This document shows positions 39,823 through 50,195 of a DNA stretch of 64,000 nucleotides, one piece after another. The position numbers were made by a program, and so were the translations under genes. How positions within the stretch are numbered: the first letter of the stretch is position 1; the number at the start of each line of letters is the position of its first letter. The notes under the pieces are model-generated. The model saw only the letters and a program-made list of their open reading frames with translations, did no database searches and was not told where the DNA came from. This DNA is from Pantoea sp. Mb-10 (lineage in GTDB: Bacteria > Pseudomonadota > Gammaproteobacteria > Enterobacterales > Enterobacteriaceae), in contig NZ_JAJSDX010000003.1 of assembly GCF_021272205.1 (NCBI RefSeq), forward strand, positions 1-64,000, read 5' to 3'.

Positions 39823-40186
39823 TGCCTTGCAAAAAAGGGGCGCTGGCACGGTTGAGTGCCCCACATTTATTTACGGGTGTCATTTCATCGTCGCGGATTG
39901 CCAGGTAGCGTGCCCGGATGTCCTGCGGAAGCTTTTGCTGATTGATATTTTTCATCATCCAGCCTTTTTTCTCAGCCTGCGCCAGCGCGTGCGCGATGAC
40001 CCTGGGTTCAGCAGGAATATCTAATCGATGGCAGTGGTCGCGCAGCCAGTTTGCCGAGGCAATCAGTGCGGCCAGCTGTTGACGCTGCGTGTGGCTATCA
40101 GGGACGTTCTGGCGAGCACTTTCACAACCGCTTAATATTAAGGAACTCATGAACAGCATTGATTTTAATTTACGGCACAACGGCAT
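39812..40186 (-). CDS. gspS: OutS/PulS-type secretin pilotin lipoprotein GspS
   Basis: Small lipoprotein that escorts GspD to the outer membrane. The protein has 124 residues. The signal peptide ends in the lipobox LSGC, with C21 lipidated. The mature region resembles OutS/PulS: NWLRDHCHRLDIPAE, a KKGW turn, and a final CGALNRASAPFLQGI segment, with two cysteines (about C52 and C108) placed as in the disulfide of that family. AGGAG precedes the ATG. It is convergent with gspO and divergent from the LPMO gene. Confidence 0.82.
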   Translation of the reverse strand: MPLCRKLKSMLFMSSLILSGCESARQNVPDSHTQRQQLAALIASANWLRDHCHRLDIPAEPRVIAHALAQAEKKGWMMKNINQQKLPQDIRARYLAIRDDEMTPVNKCGALNRASAPFLQGINR

Positions 40187-40321
40187 TTTTCTCTCCTGAT
40201 AAATATTACAGACATCGCATTACAATCGCGCTAATGCGAGATGACTTTATTATTGAATGCGTCATTGATTACCATCCACTTAAAACCAACACAACCCAAT
40301 TCTCATTAAAAATAAAATTAA

Positions 40322-40386
40322 TGACTTTAATAAAGATTAAGTCATTCCCTGCTTTTTCATTACTTACTCTCAATACGCGAAGTATT
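40322..40386. promoter_or_regulatory. AT-rich region with two inverted repeats between gspS and gbpA
   Basis: The 242-bp divergent region holds TGACTTTAAT-AAAG-ATTAAGTCA (40322-40344, one bulged base) and AATAC-GCGAA-GTATT (40372-40386). It must contain the promoters of gspS and the LPMO gene. The repeats are candidate operator sites for co-regulation of the machine and its substrate. Confidence 0.4.
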
Positions 40387-40431
40387 AAACGCATCACTAT
40401 GTCGCAATAATGGAAGAGAAAGAGAGGAATG

Positions 40432-41865
40432 ATGAAGCTCAAAAAAATGGTATTGGCAATATCGGCGCTGACGTTCAGCGGGGGTGTCATGGCGCACGGC
40501 TATATTAGTGAACCCGCCTCGCGTGACGAAATGTGCCGCAATCCATCCACACCTAACGTGAACTGCGGTCAGGCGCAATATGAACCGCAAAGTACCGGAG
40601 AAGGCCCGGATGGTTTTCCTGCTGCGGGTCCAAAGGACGGTGAACTGGCCAGCGGCAGCGGCGCGACAAACTGGATTGGCGAAGCGTTAAACCAGCAGAG
40701 CAGTGACCGCTGGGTTAAACACAAGGTGGCACCGGGTCCGCTGGATATTACCTGGCACTTTGAGGCAGCGCATCCGATTGCCGACTACCGCTACTACATC
40801 ACGAAGCAGGACTGGAATCCCAACCACCCTCTGACGCGCGATGCGTTCGAATTGACGCCATTCTGCGTGATCCCCGGCGGCCCGGCGGAAACCAGTGGCG
40901 AGGCCACCCATACCTGTAACCTGCCGGAACGCCGTGGCTATCAGATCATTTATGGCGCATGGGATGTGTCAGATACCGCCGCCACGTTTTATAAAGTGAT
41001 CGACGTAGAGTTTGATGATGTCGCCTCCGAGTGGAAACGCACCGTAGGGACAATTCAACCTTCACGTAACCTCAGCGCAGGTGACAGCGTAAAAGCACGC
41101 CTGTTCGATGCTAAAGGTGAACGACCAGACCTCAGCGTAAGCGTCGCGATCGACAGTGAGCAAGCAGGTCAAGCTAATGCCTGGGCACTGGCGCTGGCGC
41201 AGAAAATCAATGCCACTTACGATCACGTGCGTGCTGGCGTGAAGAACAGCGAAGGTGAAGTGGTTCCGGCAGCAGGCACCAACACGCTCTATGCGCGTGC
41301 AGATAGCCCCATTGTGCGTATTGAAATCGAAGTGAATGCGCAGAGCGATAGCCACCCAGGCATTACCCTGACCGAGACGCCGGCGCAATATACGCTGACT
41401 GAAGGCAAAAATGCGCTGCCTATCAAGGTTAAAGCCGTGGGTAAAATGATTATCAACGCCCGACTGTACAATGATAAGCAAGAAAACGTGGGCTTTGGTA
41501 CCGCCTTGCTGGAAGATAACGAGCAAACCGTCGTGGTGGATCTGTGGAAAGCACTCCCCGGTAAACACACCTTTGTGGTAGAAGGGCGTGCGCCAACGGG
41601 TATCAATTATCAACAGTCGTTTGATACGACACTGGTGCAAGAGGGCGCGGGTAACGCGGAGTACACTTATCCGGAAAACATTGAAAAATATGCGGCTGGC
41701 ACCCGCGTGCTACAGCCCAAAACCAAACAGATTTTCGAATGTAAGCCGTTCCCATACGCTGGCTGGTGCAAAATCTACAGTGCCACCGCGAATCAATTTG
41801 AGCCCGGCATCGGCTCAAATTGGCAGGATGCCTGGATCTTGGTAGAGGGTACGCACGCGCAATAA
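40432..41865 (+). CDS. gbpA: Secreted GbpA-like chitin-binding lytic polysaccharide monooxygenase (AA10)
   Basis: Four-domain secreted protein of 477 residues. The signal peptide ends VMA; cleavage exposes the N-terminal histidine of HGYISEPASRDEMC, the first copper ligand. The second histidine-brace residue is in FEAAHPIADYRYYITK, 92 residues later, and the axial Phe is in FYKVIDVEF. GbpA domains 2 (about 205-300) and 3 (about 310-405) follow, then a C-terminal chitin-binding module with PYAGWCKIYS and WQDAWILV. GbpA of Vibrio cholerae is a type II secretion substrate, so the adjacent gsp genes suggest the same here. ATG 40432 has better spacing from GAGAGG than the adjoining ATG at 40429. 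Confidence 0.93.
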   Translation: MKLKKMVLAISALTFSGGVMAHGYISEPASRDEMCRNPSTPNVNCGQAQYEPQSTGEGPDGFPAAGPKDGELASGSGATNWIGEALNQQSSDRWVKHKVAPGPLDITWHFEAAHPIADYRYYITKQDWNPNHPLTRDAFELTPFCVIPGGPAETSGEATHTCNLPERRGYQIIYGAWDVSDTAATFYKVIDVEFDDVASEWKRTVGTIQPSRNLSAGDSVKARLFDAKGERPDLSVSVAIDSEQAGQANAWALALAQKINATYDHVRAGVKNSEGEVVPAAGTNTLYARADSPIVRIEIEVNAQSDSHPGITLTETPAQYTLTEGKNALPIKVKAVGKMIINARLYNDKQENVGFGTALLEDNEQTVVVDLWKALPGKHTFVVEGRAPTGINYQQSFDTTLVQEGAGNAEYTYPENIEKYAAGTRVLQPKTKQIFECKPFPYAGWCKIYSATANQFEPGIGSNWQDAWILVEGTHAQ

Positions 41866-41873
41866 ATTATTCG

Positions 41874-41898
41874 GAGGCGGCTGGTGTGCCGCCTCTTG
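41874..41898 (+). terminator. Possible gbpA terminator
   Basis: A stem GAGGCGG/CCGCCTC lies 8 bp after the gbpA stop and is followed only by TTG, so termination strength is doubtful. Confidence 0.4.
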
Positions 41899-42087
41899 AA
41901 CTTCCCCACTCGTCTCACACCGATACCGCATTGCCCCACGCTTTACCTGCACGTTTCCCCGCACGAATAAGCTTCCGCACTGGTTTTCCTCCCCAGCAGA
42001 CTCCGTTATCATGCCCTGTCGTCATGACAGCAACGCCGTTGTTAAGCCGTACGCGCTACATTTCAAGGTAATGGATATCACAGGCCG

Positions 42088-44643
42088 ATGAGTACATTAG
42101 AAAACTTAGCTTCCCACACCCCAATGATGCAGCAGTATCTGCGACTGAAGGCCGAACATCCCGACATCCTGCTGTTTTATCGCATGGGCGATTTCTACGA
42201 GCTTTTCTTTGATGACGCGAAGCGTGCCTCGCAGCTGCTGGAAATCTCTCTGACAAAGCGCGGCGCCTCCGCCGGTGAGCCCATTCCCATGGCTGGCGTG
42301 CCTTACCACGCTGTGGAAGGCTACCTGGCGAAGCTGGTGCAGTTGGGTGAGTCGGTGGCCATCTGTGAGCAAATTGGCGATCCCGCGCTGAGCAAAGGCC
42401 CGGTAGAGCGCAAAGTGGTGCGCATCGTGACGCCTGGCACTATCAGCGACGAAGCGCTGCTGCATGAGCGTCAGGACAACCTACTGGCTGCCATTGTGCA
42501 AACCCCGCGCGGCTTCGGCTATGCCACGCTCGATATCAGCTCCGGCCGCTTTCGCCTGAGCGAACCGGCGGATGAAGAAGCGATGGCAGCGGAGCTGCAG
42601 CGCACCCATCCTGCAGAGCTGCTCTACCCTGAAGATTTTCATGCCATGGCGCTGATTGAGTCGCGTCGCGGTTTACGGCGGCGCCCACTGTGGGAATTTG
42701 AAATTGATACCGCCCGCCAGCAGTTAAACCTGCAATTTGGCACGCGCGACCTCAGCGGATTCGGTGTAGAACAGGCGCACTTGGCGCTGCGCGCCGCTGG
42801 CTGCTTGCTTCAGTATGTAAAAGATACCCAACGCACCACCCTGCCGCACATCCGTTCATTGAGCATGGAGCGCCAGCAGGATAGCGTGATCATGGATGCG
42901 GCCACGCGTCGCAACCTTGAAATCACCCAGAATCTCGCGGGCGGTACTGACAATACGCTGGCGGCGGTGCTGGATAGAACCGTGACGCCGATGGGCAGCC
43001 GCATGCTGAAGCGCTGGCTGCATATGCCGCTGCGGAATGTGGACACCATTCGGCAGCGACAAACCTCCATTGCGGAGCTGCAGCCGCTGAGTCAAGCGCT
43101 TCAGCCCGTACTGCGTCAGGTGGGCGATCTGGAGCGTATTTTGGCGCGTCTGGCGCTGCGCACCGCCCGCCCGCGCGATCTGGCGCGAATGCGTCATGCC
43201 TTCCAACAGCTGCCTGAGCTTAACCAGCTATTGGCCGAGGCGGACGCGCCGCATCTGAAAACGCTGCGCAGCCAGATGGGCGACTTTAGCGCCCTACGCG
43301 CGCTACTGGAGCAGGCGATTATCGAATCCCCGCCCGTTCTGGTTCGCGACGGCGGCGTTATCGCCCCTGGCTACAATGCGGAACTGGATGAGTGGCGCGC
43401 GCTGGCGGACGGTGCCAGCGATTATCTGGACAGGCTGGAAGTACGAGAGCGTGAAAAGCTGGGCCTTGATACGCTCAAAGTGGGCTTTAATGCCGTTCAC
43501 GGCTACTACATTCAGGTCAGCCGTGGGCAGAGCCATCTGGTGCCGATTCACTATGTCCGACGTCAGACCCTGAAAAACGCCGAGCGCTATATCATTCCCG
43601 AGCTGAAAGAGTATGAAGACAAGGTCCTCACCTCTAAAGGCAAAGCGCTGGCGCTGGAAAAAAGTTTGTACGAAGCGCTGTTTGATCAGCTATTGCCGCA
43701 CCTGGAAGCGCTGCAGCTGAGCGCAGCGGCGCTGGCGGAACTCGACGTGCTGGCCAATCTGGCGGAGCGCGCATGGACGCTCAACTACTGCTGCCCGACG
43801 CTGCAGGAGAAGCCGGGAATACGCATCACCGCGGGTCGCCATCCGGTGGTTGAGCAGGTGCTGAAAGAGCCGTTTATTGCCAATCCGGTTTCTCTTGCGC
43901 CGCAGCGCCGCATGCTGATCATCACCGGCCCCAACATGGGCGGTAAAAGCACGTACATGCGTCAGACGGCGCTTATTGCGCTCATGGCGTGGATCGGCAG
44001 CTTCGTGCCTGCGGATGACGTGGCTATTGGCCCGCTTGACCGTATTTTTACGCGCGTCGGCGCGGCGGACGATCTCGCCTCTGGCCGATCAACATTTATG
44101 GTGGAGATGACGGAAACGGCGAATATTCTGCATAACGCCACGGAACATAGCCTGGTGTTGATGGATGAAATTGGTCGCGGCACCTCAACCTATGATGGCT
44201 TATCGCTGGCTTGGGCCTGCGCGGAGAGTCTGGCAAACCGTATCAAAGCCATGACGCTATTTGCGACGCACTATTTCGAACTGACCACGCTGCCTGAAAA
44301 AATGGAAGGCGTGGTGAATGTGCATCTGGATGCCGTTGAGCACGGCGACACTATTGCCTTTATGCACAGCGTGCAGGACGGCGCCGCCAGCAAAAGTTAC
44401 GGTCTGGCCGTGGCCGCCTTGGCAGGCGTGCCGAAAGAGGTCATCAAGCGCGCGCGCAATAAGCTTAAAGAGCTGGAAACGCTGTCTGGCAACTCTGCCA
44501 CCTCTACGGTGGAAGGATCGCAGCTACCGCTGCTGGCGGCGGAAAGCTCCCCTGCGGTTGAAGCGCTGGAAGCGCTTGATCCCGACAGCCTGACGCCCAA
44601 GCAGGCGCTGGAGTGGATCTATCGGCTGAAAACGCTGATTTAA
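42088..44643 (+). CDS. mutS: DNA mismatch repair protein MutS
   Basis: Recognises mismatches and recruits MutL. The protein has 851 residues (E. coli 853). The N-terminal mismatch-binding domain carries the [11 protein letters not shown] segment, in which the Phe-X-Glu motif inserts at the mismatch. The connector, lever and clamp domains follow. The ABC-type ATPase has Walker [14 protein letters not shown] (about 614) and the signature region STFMVEM with [12 protein letters not shown]. The C-terminal tetramerisation helix region is present. It is convergent with rpoS, sharing a terminator; close mutS-rpoS linkage is common in enterobacteria. Confidence 0.98.
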   Translation: MSTLENLASHTPMMQQYLRLKAEHPDILLFYRMGDFYELFFDDAKRASQLLEISLTKRGASAGEPIPMAGVPYHAVEGYLAKLVQLGESVAICEQIGDPALSKGPVERKVVRIVTPGTISDEALLHERQDNLLAAIVQTPRGFGYATLDISSGRFRLSEPADEEAMAAELQRTHPAELLYPEDFHAMALIESRRGLRRRPLWEFEIDTARQQLNLQFGTRDLSGFGVEQAHLALRAAGCLLQYVKDTQRTTLPHIRSLSMERQQDSVIMDAATRRNLEITQNLAGGTDNTLAAVLDRTVTPMGSRMLKRWLHMPLRNVDTIRQRQTSIAELQPLSQALQPVLRQVGDLERILARLALRTARPRDLARMRHAFQQLPELNQLLAEADAPHLKTLRSQMGDFSALRALLEQAIIESPPVLVRDGGVIAPGYNAELDEWRALADGASDYLDRLEVREREKLGLDTLKVGFNAVHGYYIQVSRGQSHLVPIHYVRRQTLKNAERYIIPELKEYEDKVLTSKGKALALEKSLYEALFDQLLPHLEALQLSAAALAELDVLANLAERAWTLNYCCPTLQEKPGIRITAGRHPVVEQVLKEPFIANPVSLAPQRRMLIITGPNMGGKSTYMRQTALIALMAWIGSFVPADDVAIGPLDRIFTRVGAADDLASGRSTFMVEMTETANILHNATEHSLVLMDEIGRGTSTYDGLSLAWACAESLANRIKAMTLFATHYFELTTLPEKMEGVVNVHLDAVEHGDTIAFMHSVQDGAASKSYGLAVAALAGVPKEVIKRARNKLKELETLSGNSATSTVEGSQLPLLAAESSPAVEALEALDPDSLTPKQALEWIYRLKTLI

Positions 44644-44667
44644 ACGCGCCTGGTGCGGTTTAAAGCA

Positions 44668-44707
44668 TAAAAAAAAGGTGACCCGCTGAGGTCACCTTTT
44701 TTATTTA
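44668..44707. terminator. Shared mutS/rpoS bidirectional terminator
   Basis: The stem AAAGGTGACC/GGTCACCTTT has an A run before and a T run after it. It lies between the convergent mutS and rpoS genes. Confidence 0.92.
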
Positions 44708-44718
44708 CCGATTATGGC

Positions 44719-45711
44719 TTATTCACGAAACAGTGCTTCAATGTTGAGGCCCTGCGTCTGCAGAATTTCACGCAAACGACGCAACCCTTCAACCTGAATC
44801 TGACGCACGCGCTCACGGGTTAAACCGATTTCACGGCCCACGTCTTCAAGCGTTGCCGCTTCATAGCCCAACAGGCCGAAACGACGCGCCAGCACTTCAC
44901 GCTGCTTGGCATTGAGTTCAAACAGCCACTTAACGATGCTCTGCTTCATATCATCGTCTTGCGTGGTGTCTTCCGGACCGTTGTCTTTTTCATCGGCCAG
45001 GATATCCAACAGCGCTTTTTCAGAATCGCCACCTAACGGTGTATCAACTGAGGTAATACGCTCGTTGAGGCGCAGCATACGGCTGACATCTTCAACGGGC
45101 TTGTCCAGCTGTTCAGCAATCTCTTCCGCACTCGGCTCATGATCGAGCTTGTGAGAAAGTTCACGCGCGGTACGCAAGTAAACGTTCAACTCTTTTACGA
45201 TGTGGATCGGCAGACGAATAGTACGGGTTTGGTTCATGATAGCCCGTTCAATGGTCTGACGAATCCACCAGGTGGCGTAAGTCGAGAAGCGGAACCCACG
45301 TTCTGGGTCAAATTTCTCTACGGCGCGAATCAGGCCGAGATTACCCTCTTCAATCAGATCCAGCAAAGCCAGACCACGATTGCTATAACGGCGGGCAATC
45401 TTTACCACCAAGCGTAAGTTACTTTCGATCATGCGGCGACGAGATGGGATGTCACCTCTCAGTGCGCGACGGGCAAAGAAAACTTCCTCTTCCGCCGTAA
45501 GCAATGGAGAATAACCAATCTCACCAAGATAGAGCTGTGTCGCATCCAACACGCGTTGCGTCGCACCTTGTGACAGCAGCTCTTCTTCTGCTACTTCGTT
45601 ATCACTAGGTTCGTTCTCAACGAGAGCCTTCTCATCAAAAACCTCAGCTCCGTTCTCGTCGAATTCCGCATCATCATGTAACTCGTTTACTTTCAGCGTA
45701 TTCTGGCTCAT
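44719..45711 (-). CDS. rpoS: Stationary-phase sigma factor RpoS
   Basis: Sigma-S, master regulator of the general stress response. The protein has 330 residues, the full E. coli length. Regions 1.2 to 4.2 are intact: [27 protein letters not shown] (2.1-2.2), [14 protein letters not shown] (2.4), and [18 protein letters not shown] (4.2). It lies 50 bp downstream of nlpD. By analogy with E. coli, its main promoter lies inside nlpD, and the long leader should carry the sRNA-controlled stem; I did not map those elements precisely here. Confidence 0.98.
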   Translation of the reverse strand: MSQNTLKVNELHDDAEFDENGAEVFDEKALVENEPSDNEVAEEELLSQGATQRVLDATQLYLGEIGYSPLLTAEEEVFFARRALRGDIPSRRRMIESNLRLVVKIARRYSNRGLALLDLIEEGNLGLIRAVEKFDPERGFRFSTYATWWIRQTIERAIMNQTRTIRLPIHIVKELNVYLRTARELSHKLDHEPSAEEIAEQLDKPVEDVSRMLRLNERITSVDTPLGGDSEKALLDILADEKDNGPEDTTQDDDMKQSIVKWLFELNAKQREVLARRFGLLGYEAATLEDVGREIGLTRERVRQIQVEGLRRLREILQTQGLNIEALFRE

Positions 45712-45761
45712 AAGCGGCTCCTACCCGTGATCCAAGGGCAGAACACCAAGGTTCTGCCGGA

Positions 45762-46928
45762 TTATCGCTGCGGTAAATAACGCAACGGGTTTACGGATTT
45801 CCCCTTGTAACGAATTTCAAAGTGTAATCGTACTGAACTGGTGCCGGTGCTACCCATCGTAGCGATTTTCTGCCCCGCCTTAACTTCCTGTTGTTCCCGG
45901 ACCAGCATTGAATCGTTATGGGCGTAGGCACTCAGGTAATCATCGTTGTGCTTAATGATGATCAAATTACCGTACCCGCGGAGCGCGTTGCCTGCGTAAA
46001 CCACCCTTCCCGATGCGGTAGCCACCACAGGTTGTCCACGCGACCCGGCGATATCGATCCCTTTGTTGCCGCCTTCTGCGGCAGAGAAGTTATCGATAAT
46101 CTTCCCATCGGTCGGCCAACGCCAGCTTCCCACTGGGGTTGTGCTGGTGGTTGTGCTGCTAACCGTAGGGGGTGCGGTAACAGGAGCTGTGGTCGTTGCC
46201 ACATTATTTGCTCCTTTCGACGGCAGTAATTTACTGCCTGTCGAACCCGAATCATCAGAATACGTAATAACAGGTTGCTGTGCAACAGGAGCCGATTTAA
46301 TTTGCGTCTGGGCATTTGTCCCAGGCACACCGCTTTGCGTTGCATCCGCTGCGGTTATCGCGTTGCCGCCGGTGATTGTTTGACCATTACCGTTGCCTAC
46401 CTGAAGCGTCTGCCCGGCTTCAAGGCTGTAGGGCGCCGAGATATTATTGCGTTGAGCGAGATCGCGGAAATCGTTGCCGGTGATCCAGGCGATATAGAAC
46501 AGCGTGTCGCCTCGCTTCACGGTATACGTCTCACCGCCATAGCTGCCTTTCGGAATATTCCCATAGTTGCGGTTGTACACAATACGACCGTTTTGCGTGG
46601 TCACATTATTATTGCCGCTTATCATTCCGCCTGAGGGCGCTGCGGATGCAGTACCGCCGCTAATCATTCCCCCTGCGGGCGCTGCTGCAGGCGTACCGCC
46701 GCTCAACATGCCGCCGTGCGGCATGGCCGGAACGGTGCTGTTTTGCGAAGCCATCATGCCGCCGCTGGGAGCGTTCGCCGGGGCTGACATACCGCTGTCG
46801 CCACCGCTGCCAATCTGGCTTATGGGCGCTTGGGTGTTATCACCAGAGCTGCAGCCTGCCAGCCAAAAACCCACCAGTGAAAGTGTCGCCAGACGGCGTA
46901 ATTGAAAAGTTGTGCTTCCCGTGCTCAT
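45762..46928 (-). CDS. nlpD: LytM-domain amidase activator lipoprotein NlpD
   Basis: Outer-membrane lipoprotein that activates AmiC during cell separation. The protein has 388 residues. The lipobox LAGC has C26 lipidated. LysM peptidoglycan-binding domain covers about 133-178 ([17 protein letters not shown]) and the degenerate M23/LytM domain about 275-388 ([35 protein letters not shown]). The N-terminal linker carries a tandem repeat around GGM(I/L)SGGT (residues 56-105), absent from E. coli NlpD. ATG 46928 with GGGGGA upstream replaces an open frame starting 18 codons earlier. The gene also houses rpoS control DNA. Confidence 0.95.
   Translation of the reverse strand: MSTGSTTFQLRRLATLSLVGFWLAGCSSGDNTQAPISQIGSGGDSGMSAPANAPSGGMMASQNSTVPAMPHGGMLSGGTPAAAPAGGMISGGTASAAPSGGMISGNNNVTTQNGRIVYNRNYGNIPKGSYGGETYTVKRGDTLFYIAWITGNDFRDLAQRNNISAPYSLEAGQTLQVGNGNGQTITGGNAITAADATQSGVPGTNAQTQIKSAPVAQQPVITYSDDSGSTGSKLLPSKGANNVATTTAPVTAPPTVSSTTTSTTPVGSWRWPTDGKIIDNFSAAEGGNKGIDIAGSRGQPVVATASGRVVYAGNALRGYGNLIIIKHNDDYLSAYAHNDSMLVREQQEVKAGQKIATMGSTGTSSVRLHFEIRYKGKSVNPLRYLPQR
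46614..46763 (-). repeat. In-frame tandem repeat in nlpD linker
   Basis: Codes for successive units GGMMASQ..., [28 protein letters not shown] and GGMISGNNN; the two central units are 42 nt each. The repeat is in the flexible linker between the lipidated Cys and LysM. Confidence 0.8.
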
Positions 46929-47093
46929 TAATCCCCCGTGATGGCCAACCTGAATAAAACGATGTAACGTTCTTGACCGCATTTTTCACTGCGCATACGC
47001 GCAAACGCGGTCTTTTACATTGATTAACAAGGATAGTAACAATATCAACTGCGCCGTGCTATGTAACAGTTGTGTCGATTTGCTTAAGGGGGG

Positions 47094-47720
47094 TCAGGCA
47101 AGATCGCCCTGCACCAGAGGCACAAAGCGCACCGGCTCGATAATCTCTTCCCGCAGTTCCCCGCCTCGGCGATGAAGCCGCTTAAGCACCTGTTGATCCT
47201 CGCCAACCGGTAGCACCATTTTGCCTCCTTCACCCAATTGCGCTATCAGCGCAGTCGGAATTTCAGGCGGGGCTGCGGTGACAATGATGGCATCAAAGGG
47301 GCCACGCGCAGCCCATCCTTGCCAACCATCACCGTGGCGCGTCGAGATATTGTGGAGATCCAGCTGTTTCAGGCGGCGCTTGGCCTGCCACTGCAGCCCT
47401 TTAATGCGCTCAACGGAATAAACGTGATCCACCAAATGCGCCAGAATGGCCGTCTGGTAACCCGATCCGGTGCCGATTTCTAACACGCGTGAATGCGGAT
47501 TCAATTCCAGCAGCGCCGTCATACGCGCCACCATGTAGGGCTGGGAGATGGTTTGCCCACTGCCGATGGGCAGCGCGACGTTCTCCCACGCTTTGTGTTC
47601 AAACGCTTCATCAATAAAGCGTTCGCGCGGGACATCGGCAATAGCTTTGAGCAGCGGTTCATCATGAATCCCCTGCTTGCGCAGCTGTTCGAGCAGCGCC
47701 TCGATACGCCGGTTCACCAT
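47094..47720 (-). CDS. pcm: Protein-L-isoaspartate O-methyltransferase Pcm
   Basis: Repairs isoaspartyl residues in aged proteins by AdoMet-dependent methylation. The protein has 208 residues (E. coli 208). Substrate-pocket segment [16 protein letters not shown], AdoMet motif [16 protein letters not shown] and motif [12 protein letters not shown] are intact. It overlaps surE by 7 bp. The surE-pcm-nlpD-rpoS order matches E. coli. Confidence 0.97.
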   Translation of the reverse strand: MVNRRIEALLEQLRKQGIHDEPLLKAIADVPRERFIDEAFEHKAWENVALPIGSGQTISQPYMVARMTALLELNPHSRVLEIGTGSGYQTAILAHLVDHVYSVERIKGLQWQAKRRLKQLDLHNISTRHGDGWQGWAARGPFDAIIVTAAPPEIPTALIAQLGEGGKMVLPVGEDQQVLKRLHRRGGELREEIIEPVRFVPLVQGDLA

Positions 47721-48475
47721 GCGAGCGTTACCTCGGCCTCGCGTAACCAGTCGTGCAGCACGTCGTGGGCGGCATGCGCCGTAAGATCCACGTGCAGCGC
47801 GGTGAGCGACACGAAGCCTGCGTCAACGGCGGCAAAATCGGTATCCGGGCCTGCATCCAATTTGCCTCCGGGCGGTCCGATCCAGTAAAGCGGCTGGCCG
47901 CGCGGATCTTCGGTACAAATCACCTGATCGGCAGGATGACGGCTACCGCAGCGGGTAATGCGCCACCCTTTGATCTCAGCAAGCGGCACATCGGGCACAT
48001 TGATGTTAAGAATACGGCCGGTTCGCAGCGGCGTACGCGCTAGCGCGCGCAGGAGCGTGCAGGTCACCGCCGCCGCAGTGGCGTAATGTTGGTGACCATT
48101 GAGCGACACCGCTAAAGCGGGCAGACCCAGATGGCGCCCCTCCATCGCGGCGGCGACCGTGCCGGAGTAAATCACGTCATCGCCCAGGTTCGGCCCCGCA
48201 TTGATGCCGGAGACCACGATATCAGGACGCGGCTGCATGAGGTGGTTAACGCCGAGGAAGACGCAGTCGGTGGGCGTTCCCATCTGCACTGCAATGTCAC
48301 CATTGTCATGCGTAAAGGTGCGCAAAGGCGTTTCCAGCGTCAGCGAATTGGACGCGCCGCTTCGATTACGATCGGGCGCGACAACCTGCACCTCGGCAAA
48401 CTCACGCAGCGCGCGCGCCATCGTTTGAATACCTGGCGCGTGGATTCCATCGTCGTTGCTCAACAATATCCGCAT
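47714..48475 (-). CDS. surE: 5'/3'-nucleotidase and polyphosphatase SurE
   Basis: Survival protein, a metal-dependent phosphatase of nucleoside monophosphates. The protein has 253 residues. The N-terminal metal site is [15 protein letters not shown], and the second block is [21 protein letters not shown]. It overlaps pcm. Unlike E. coli, where truD and surE overlap, here a 206-bp gap separates it from truD. Confidence 0.97.
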   Translation of the reverse strand: MRILLSNDDGIHAPGIQTMARALREFAEVQVVAPDRNRSGASNSLTLETPLRTFTHDNGDIAVQMGTPTDCVFLGVNHLMQPRPDIVVSGINAGPNLGDDVIYSGTVAAAMEGRHLGLPALAVSLNGHQHYATAAAVTCTLLRALARTPLRTGRILNINVPDVPLAEIKGWRITRCGSRHPADQVICTEDPRGQPLYWIGPPGGKLDAGPDTDFAAVDAGFVSLTALHVDLTAHAAHDVLHDWLREAEVTLAW

Positions 48476-48681
48476 CTGTACCTGACCTTTATGGATTCAA
48501 CTGTCCCTAAGCCTGCCCGAGTGATGGCTGTTGTGACACTCTGCGGCACCCGCGAGGCAAAGATGTTTGCATTCTAGCGGCGGGGCGCAGGAAGTGGTAG
48601 ACGAAAATCATGTGACCCAGGGTGCGTGCCGCACGCCTGCGCAGGAGAGCGGCCCGACGCACAGGCCGGGCGCAAAATACG
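48476..48681. other. Gap between truD and surE
   Basis: 206 bp without a credible gene. It includes GC-rich DNA near 48620-48670. It may hold a surE promoter; no confident hexamers were found. Confidence 0.5.
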
Positions 48682-49725
48682 TTACTCGTCGCCCAGTTCG
48701 GCGCTGGCACCGTTGCTCAGCAATTCACGCACCACGCTGGTGGCGAAGCTGCCCGCGGGTAGCCAAAACGCCAGTTCCAACGTGGCATCATCACGCCACG
48801 TCCAGCGCAACGAGGAGGGCACCACCAGCATCGCACGCCGTGCCGCATCAACGCGTTCGCGCGCCAGCAGGTCAAGCAGCGCGGTTTCGTGGGCCAACTG
48901 GGCTTGCTCAAAGGCCAGCGCCTCGCTCTGGGTGCCGGGTTCACCCCGACCCGCTAGGGGTGCGGTAATGCGCAATTCGTGGTTATCCACGCGCTGCTGC
49001 AAGATCGGCAGCTCTTCTGCCGTCGCCACAAACCAGCTACCGCGCCCGGTCAGCTGCAAAGCGTCACCCGTCAGCACGTGACGCAAGGTGCCCTGCTGTT
49101 CAAGACGCGCGCTGGTGATCTGATTAAACAGCTGACTGCGCACCGCCGAGAGTAAAATGCCCTTCATGCTGCGGTCGCGTGGACGAAAAGTTTCTTCTGC
49201 CCAGCGTTTCGCCTGAGTGAGATTATTGCCACCGCGACCAAAACGCTGTTCGCCAAAATAGTTTGGGACACCCTGCTGCTGAATCCGCTGCAGCCGGGTT
49301 TCGACGTCAGCACGATCGGAGACCTCGCGCACCACCAAACGAAACGCGTTGCCTGCCAGCGCGCCAATGCGCAGTTTACGCTTGTGGCGAATCACCTGCA
49401 GGATCTCCACGCCTTCCAGCGTGAAACCGGCCAGATTCGGCATCGCGGTGCCCGGCACGCGAAAACAGAGGGTTTGCTCGGTCACCGCGTGACGATCTTT
49501 CATGCCGGCATAGCTGAGATCGCGCGGCGGCACGCCCAAAAACTTGGCGATGGCCTCCGCGACAAAGCGCGTGTTACAGCCGGTTTTGCGCACGCGGACC
49601 AGCACCTGTTCGCCTTCGCCATCGTAGGGATAACCCAGATCTTCGATGACCACGAAATCTTCCGGCTGAGCCTTAATAACGCCAGTGGCGCGCGGTGCCC
49701 CGTGCAGGTAATGCAGTACGGTCAT
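48682..49725 (-). CDS. truD: tRNA pseudouridine(13) synthase TruD
   Basis: Forms pseudouridine 13 in tRNA-Glu. The protein has 347 residues (E. coli 349). The catalytic aspartate is in [14 protein letters not shown], and the TruD insertion domain follows [15 protein letters not shown]. It overlaps the ispF stop by 4 bp (ATGA), so it is coupled to ispF. Confidence 0.97.
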   Translation of the reverse strand: MTVLHYLHGAPRATGVIKAQPEDFVVIEDLGYPYDGEGEQVLVRVRKTGCNTRFVAEAIAKFLGVPPRDLSYAGMKDRHAVTEQTLCFRVPGTAMPNLAGFTLEGVEILQVIRHKRKLRIGALAGNAFRLVVREVSDRADVETRLQRIQQQGVPNYFGEQRFGRGGNNLTQAKRWAEETFRPRDRSMKGILLSAVRSQLFNQITSARLEQQGTLRHVLTGDALQLTGRGSWFVATAEELPILQQRVDNHELRITAPLAGRGEPGTQSEALAFEQAQLAHETALLDLLARERVDAARRAMLVVPSSLRWTWRDDATLELAFWLPAGSFATSVVRELLSNGASAELGDE

Positions 49726-50195
49726 GCCTTCACCAACAGGGCTACCGCTTCGCAGGCAATGCCTTCACCACGCCCGGTAAAGCCCAGTTTTTCGGTGGTG
49801 GTGGCTTTGACGTTGACCTCGTCCATATGGCAACCGAGATCCTCAGCGATATTAATGCGCATCTGCGGCACGTGTGGCAGCATTTTGGGCGCCTGGGCGA
49901 TGAGGGTGACGTCAACGTTACCGATACGGTAGCCTTTCTGCTGAATGCGCTGCCAGGCTTCACGCAGCAGCCCACGGCTGTCCGCCCCTTTGTAAGCGGG
50001 ATCGGTATCCGGGAAGAGTTTACCAATATCCCCCATGGCCACGGCGCCCAGCAGCGCATCCGTGAGCGCATGCAGCGCAACATCGCCGTCAGAGTGCGCT
50101 AAAAAACCCTGTTCGAAGGGAATTCGCACCCCGCCAATCACCAGCGGACCCTCGCCGCCAAACGCGTGAACGTCAAAACCGTGACCGATACGCAT
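49722..50195 (-). CDS. ispF: 2-C-methyl-D-erythritol 2,4-cyclodiphosphate synthase IspF
   Basis: Fifth enzyme of the MEP isoprenoid pathway: it cyclises CDP-ME 2-phosphate. The protein has 157 residues. The zinc ligands are in GFDVHAF and H of [15 protein letters not shown]. The conserved [21 protein letters not shown] is present. ATG 50195 overlaps the ispD stop by one base (TGATG); ATG 50198 directly before it is an alternative. The open frame upstream of these lies inside ispD and was rejected. Confidence 0.96.
   Translation of the reverse strand: MRIGHGFDVHAFGGEGPLVIGGVRIPFEQGFLAHSDGDVALHALTDALLGAVAMGDIGKLFPDTDPAYKGADSRGLLREAWQRIQQKGYRIGNVDVTLIAQAPKMLPHVPQMRINIAEDLGCHMDEVNVKATTTEKLGFTGRGEGIACEAVALLVKA

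Noticed and set aside
46567-46905. 112-codon Pro/Leu-rich plus-strand open frame opposite nlpD
   Set aside because: Arises from the reverse complement of the nlpD glycine-rich repeat; no start signals.
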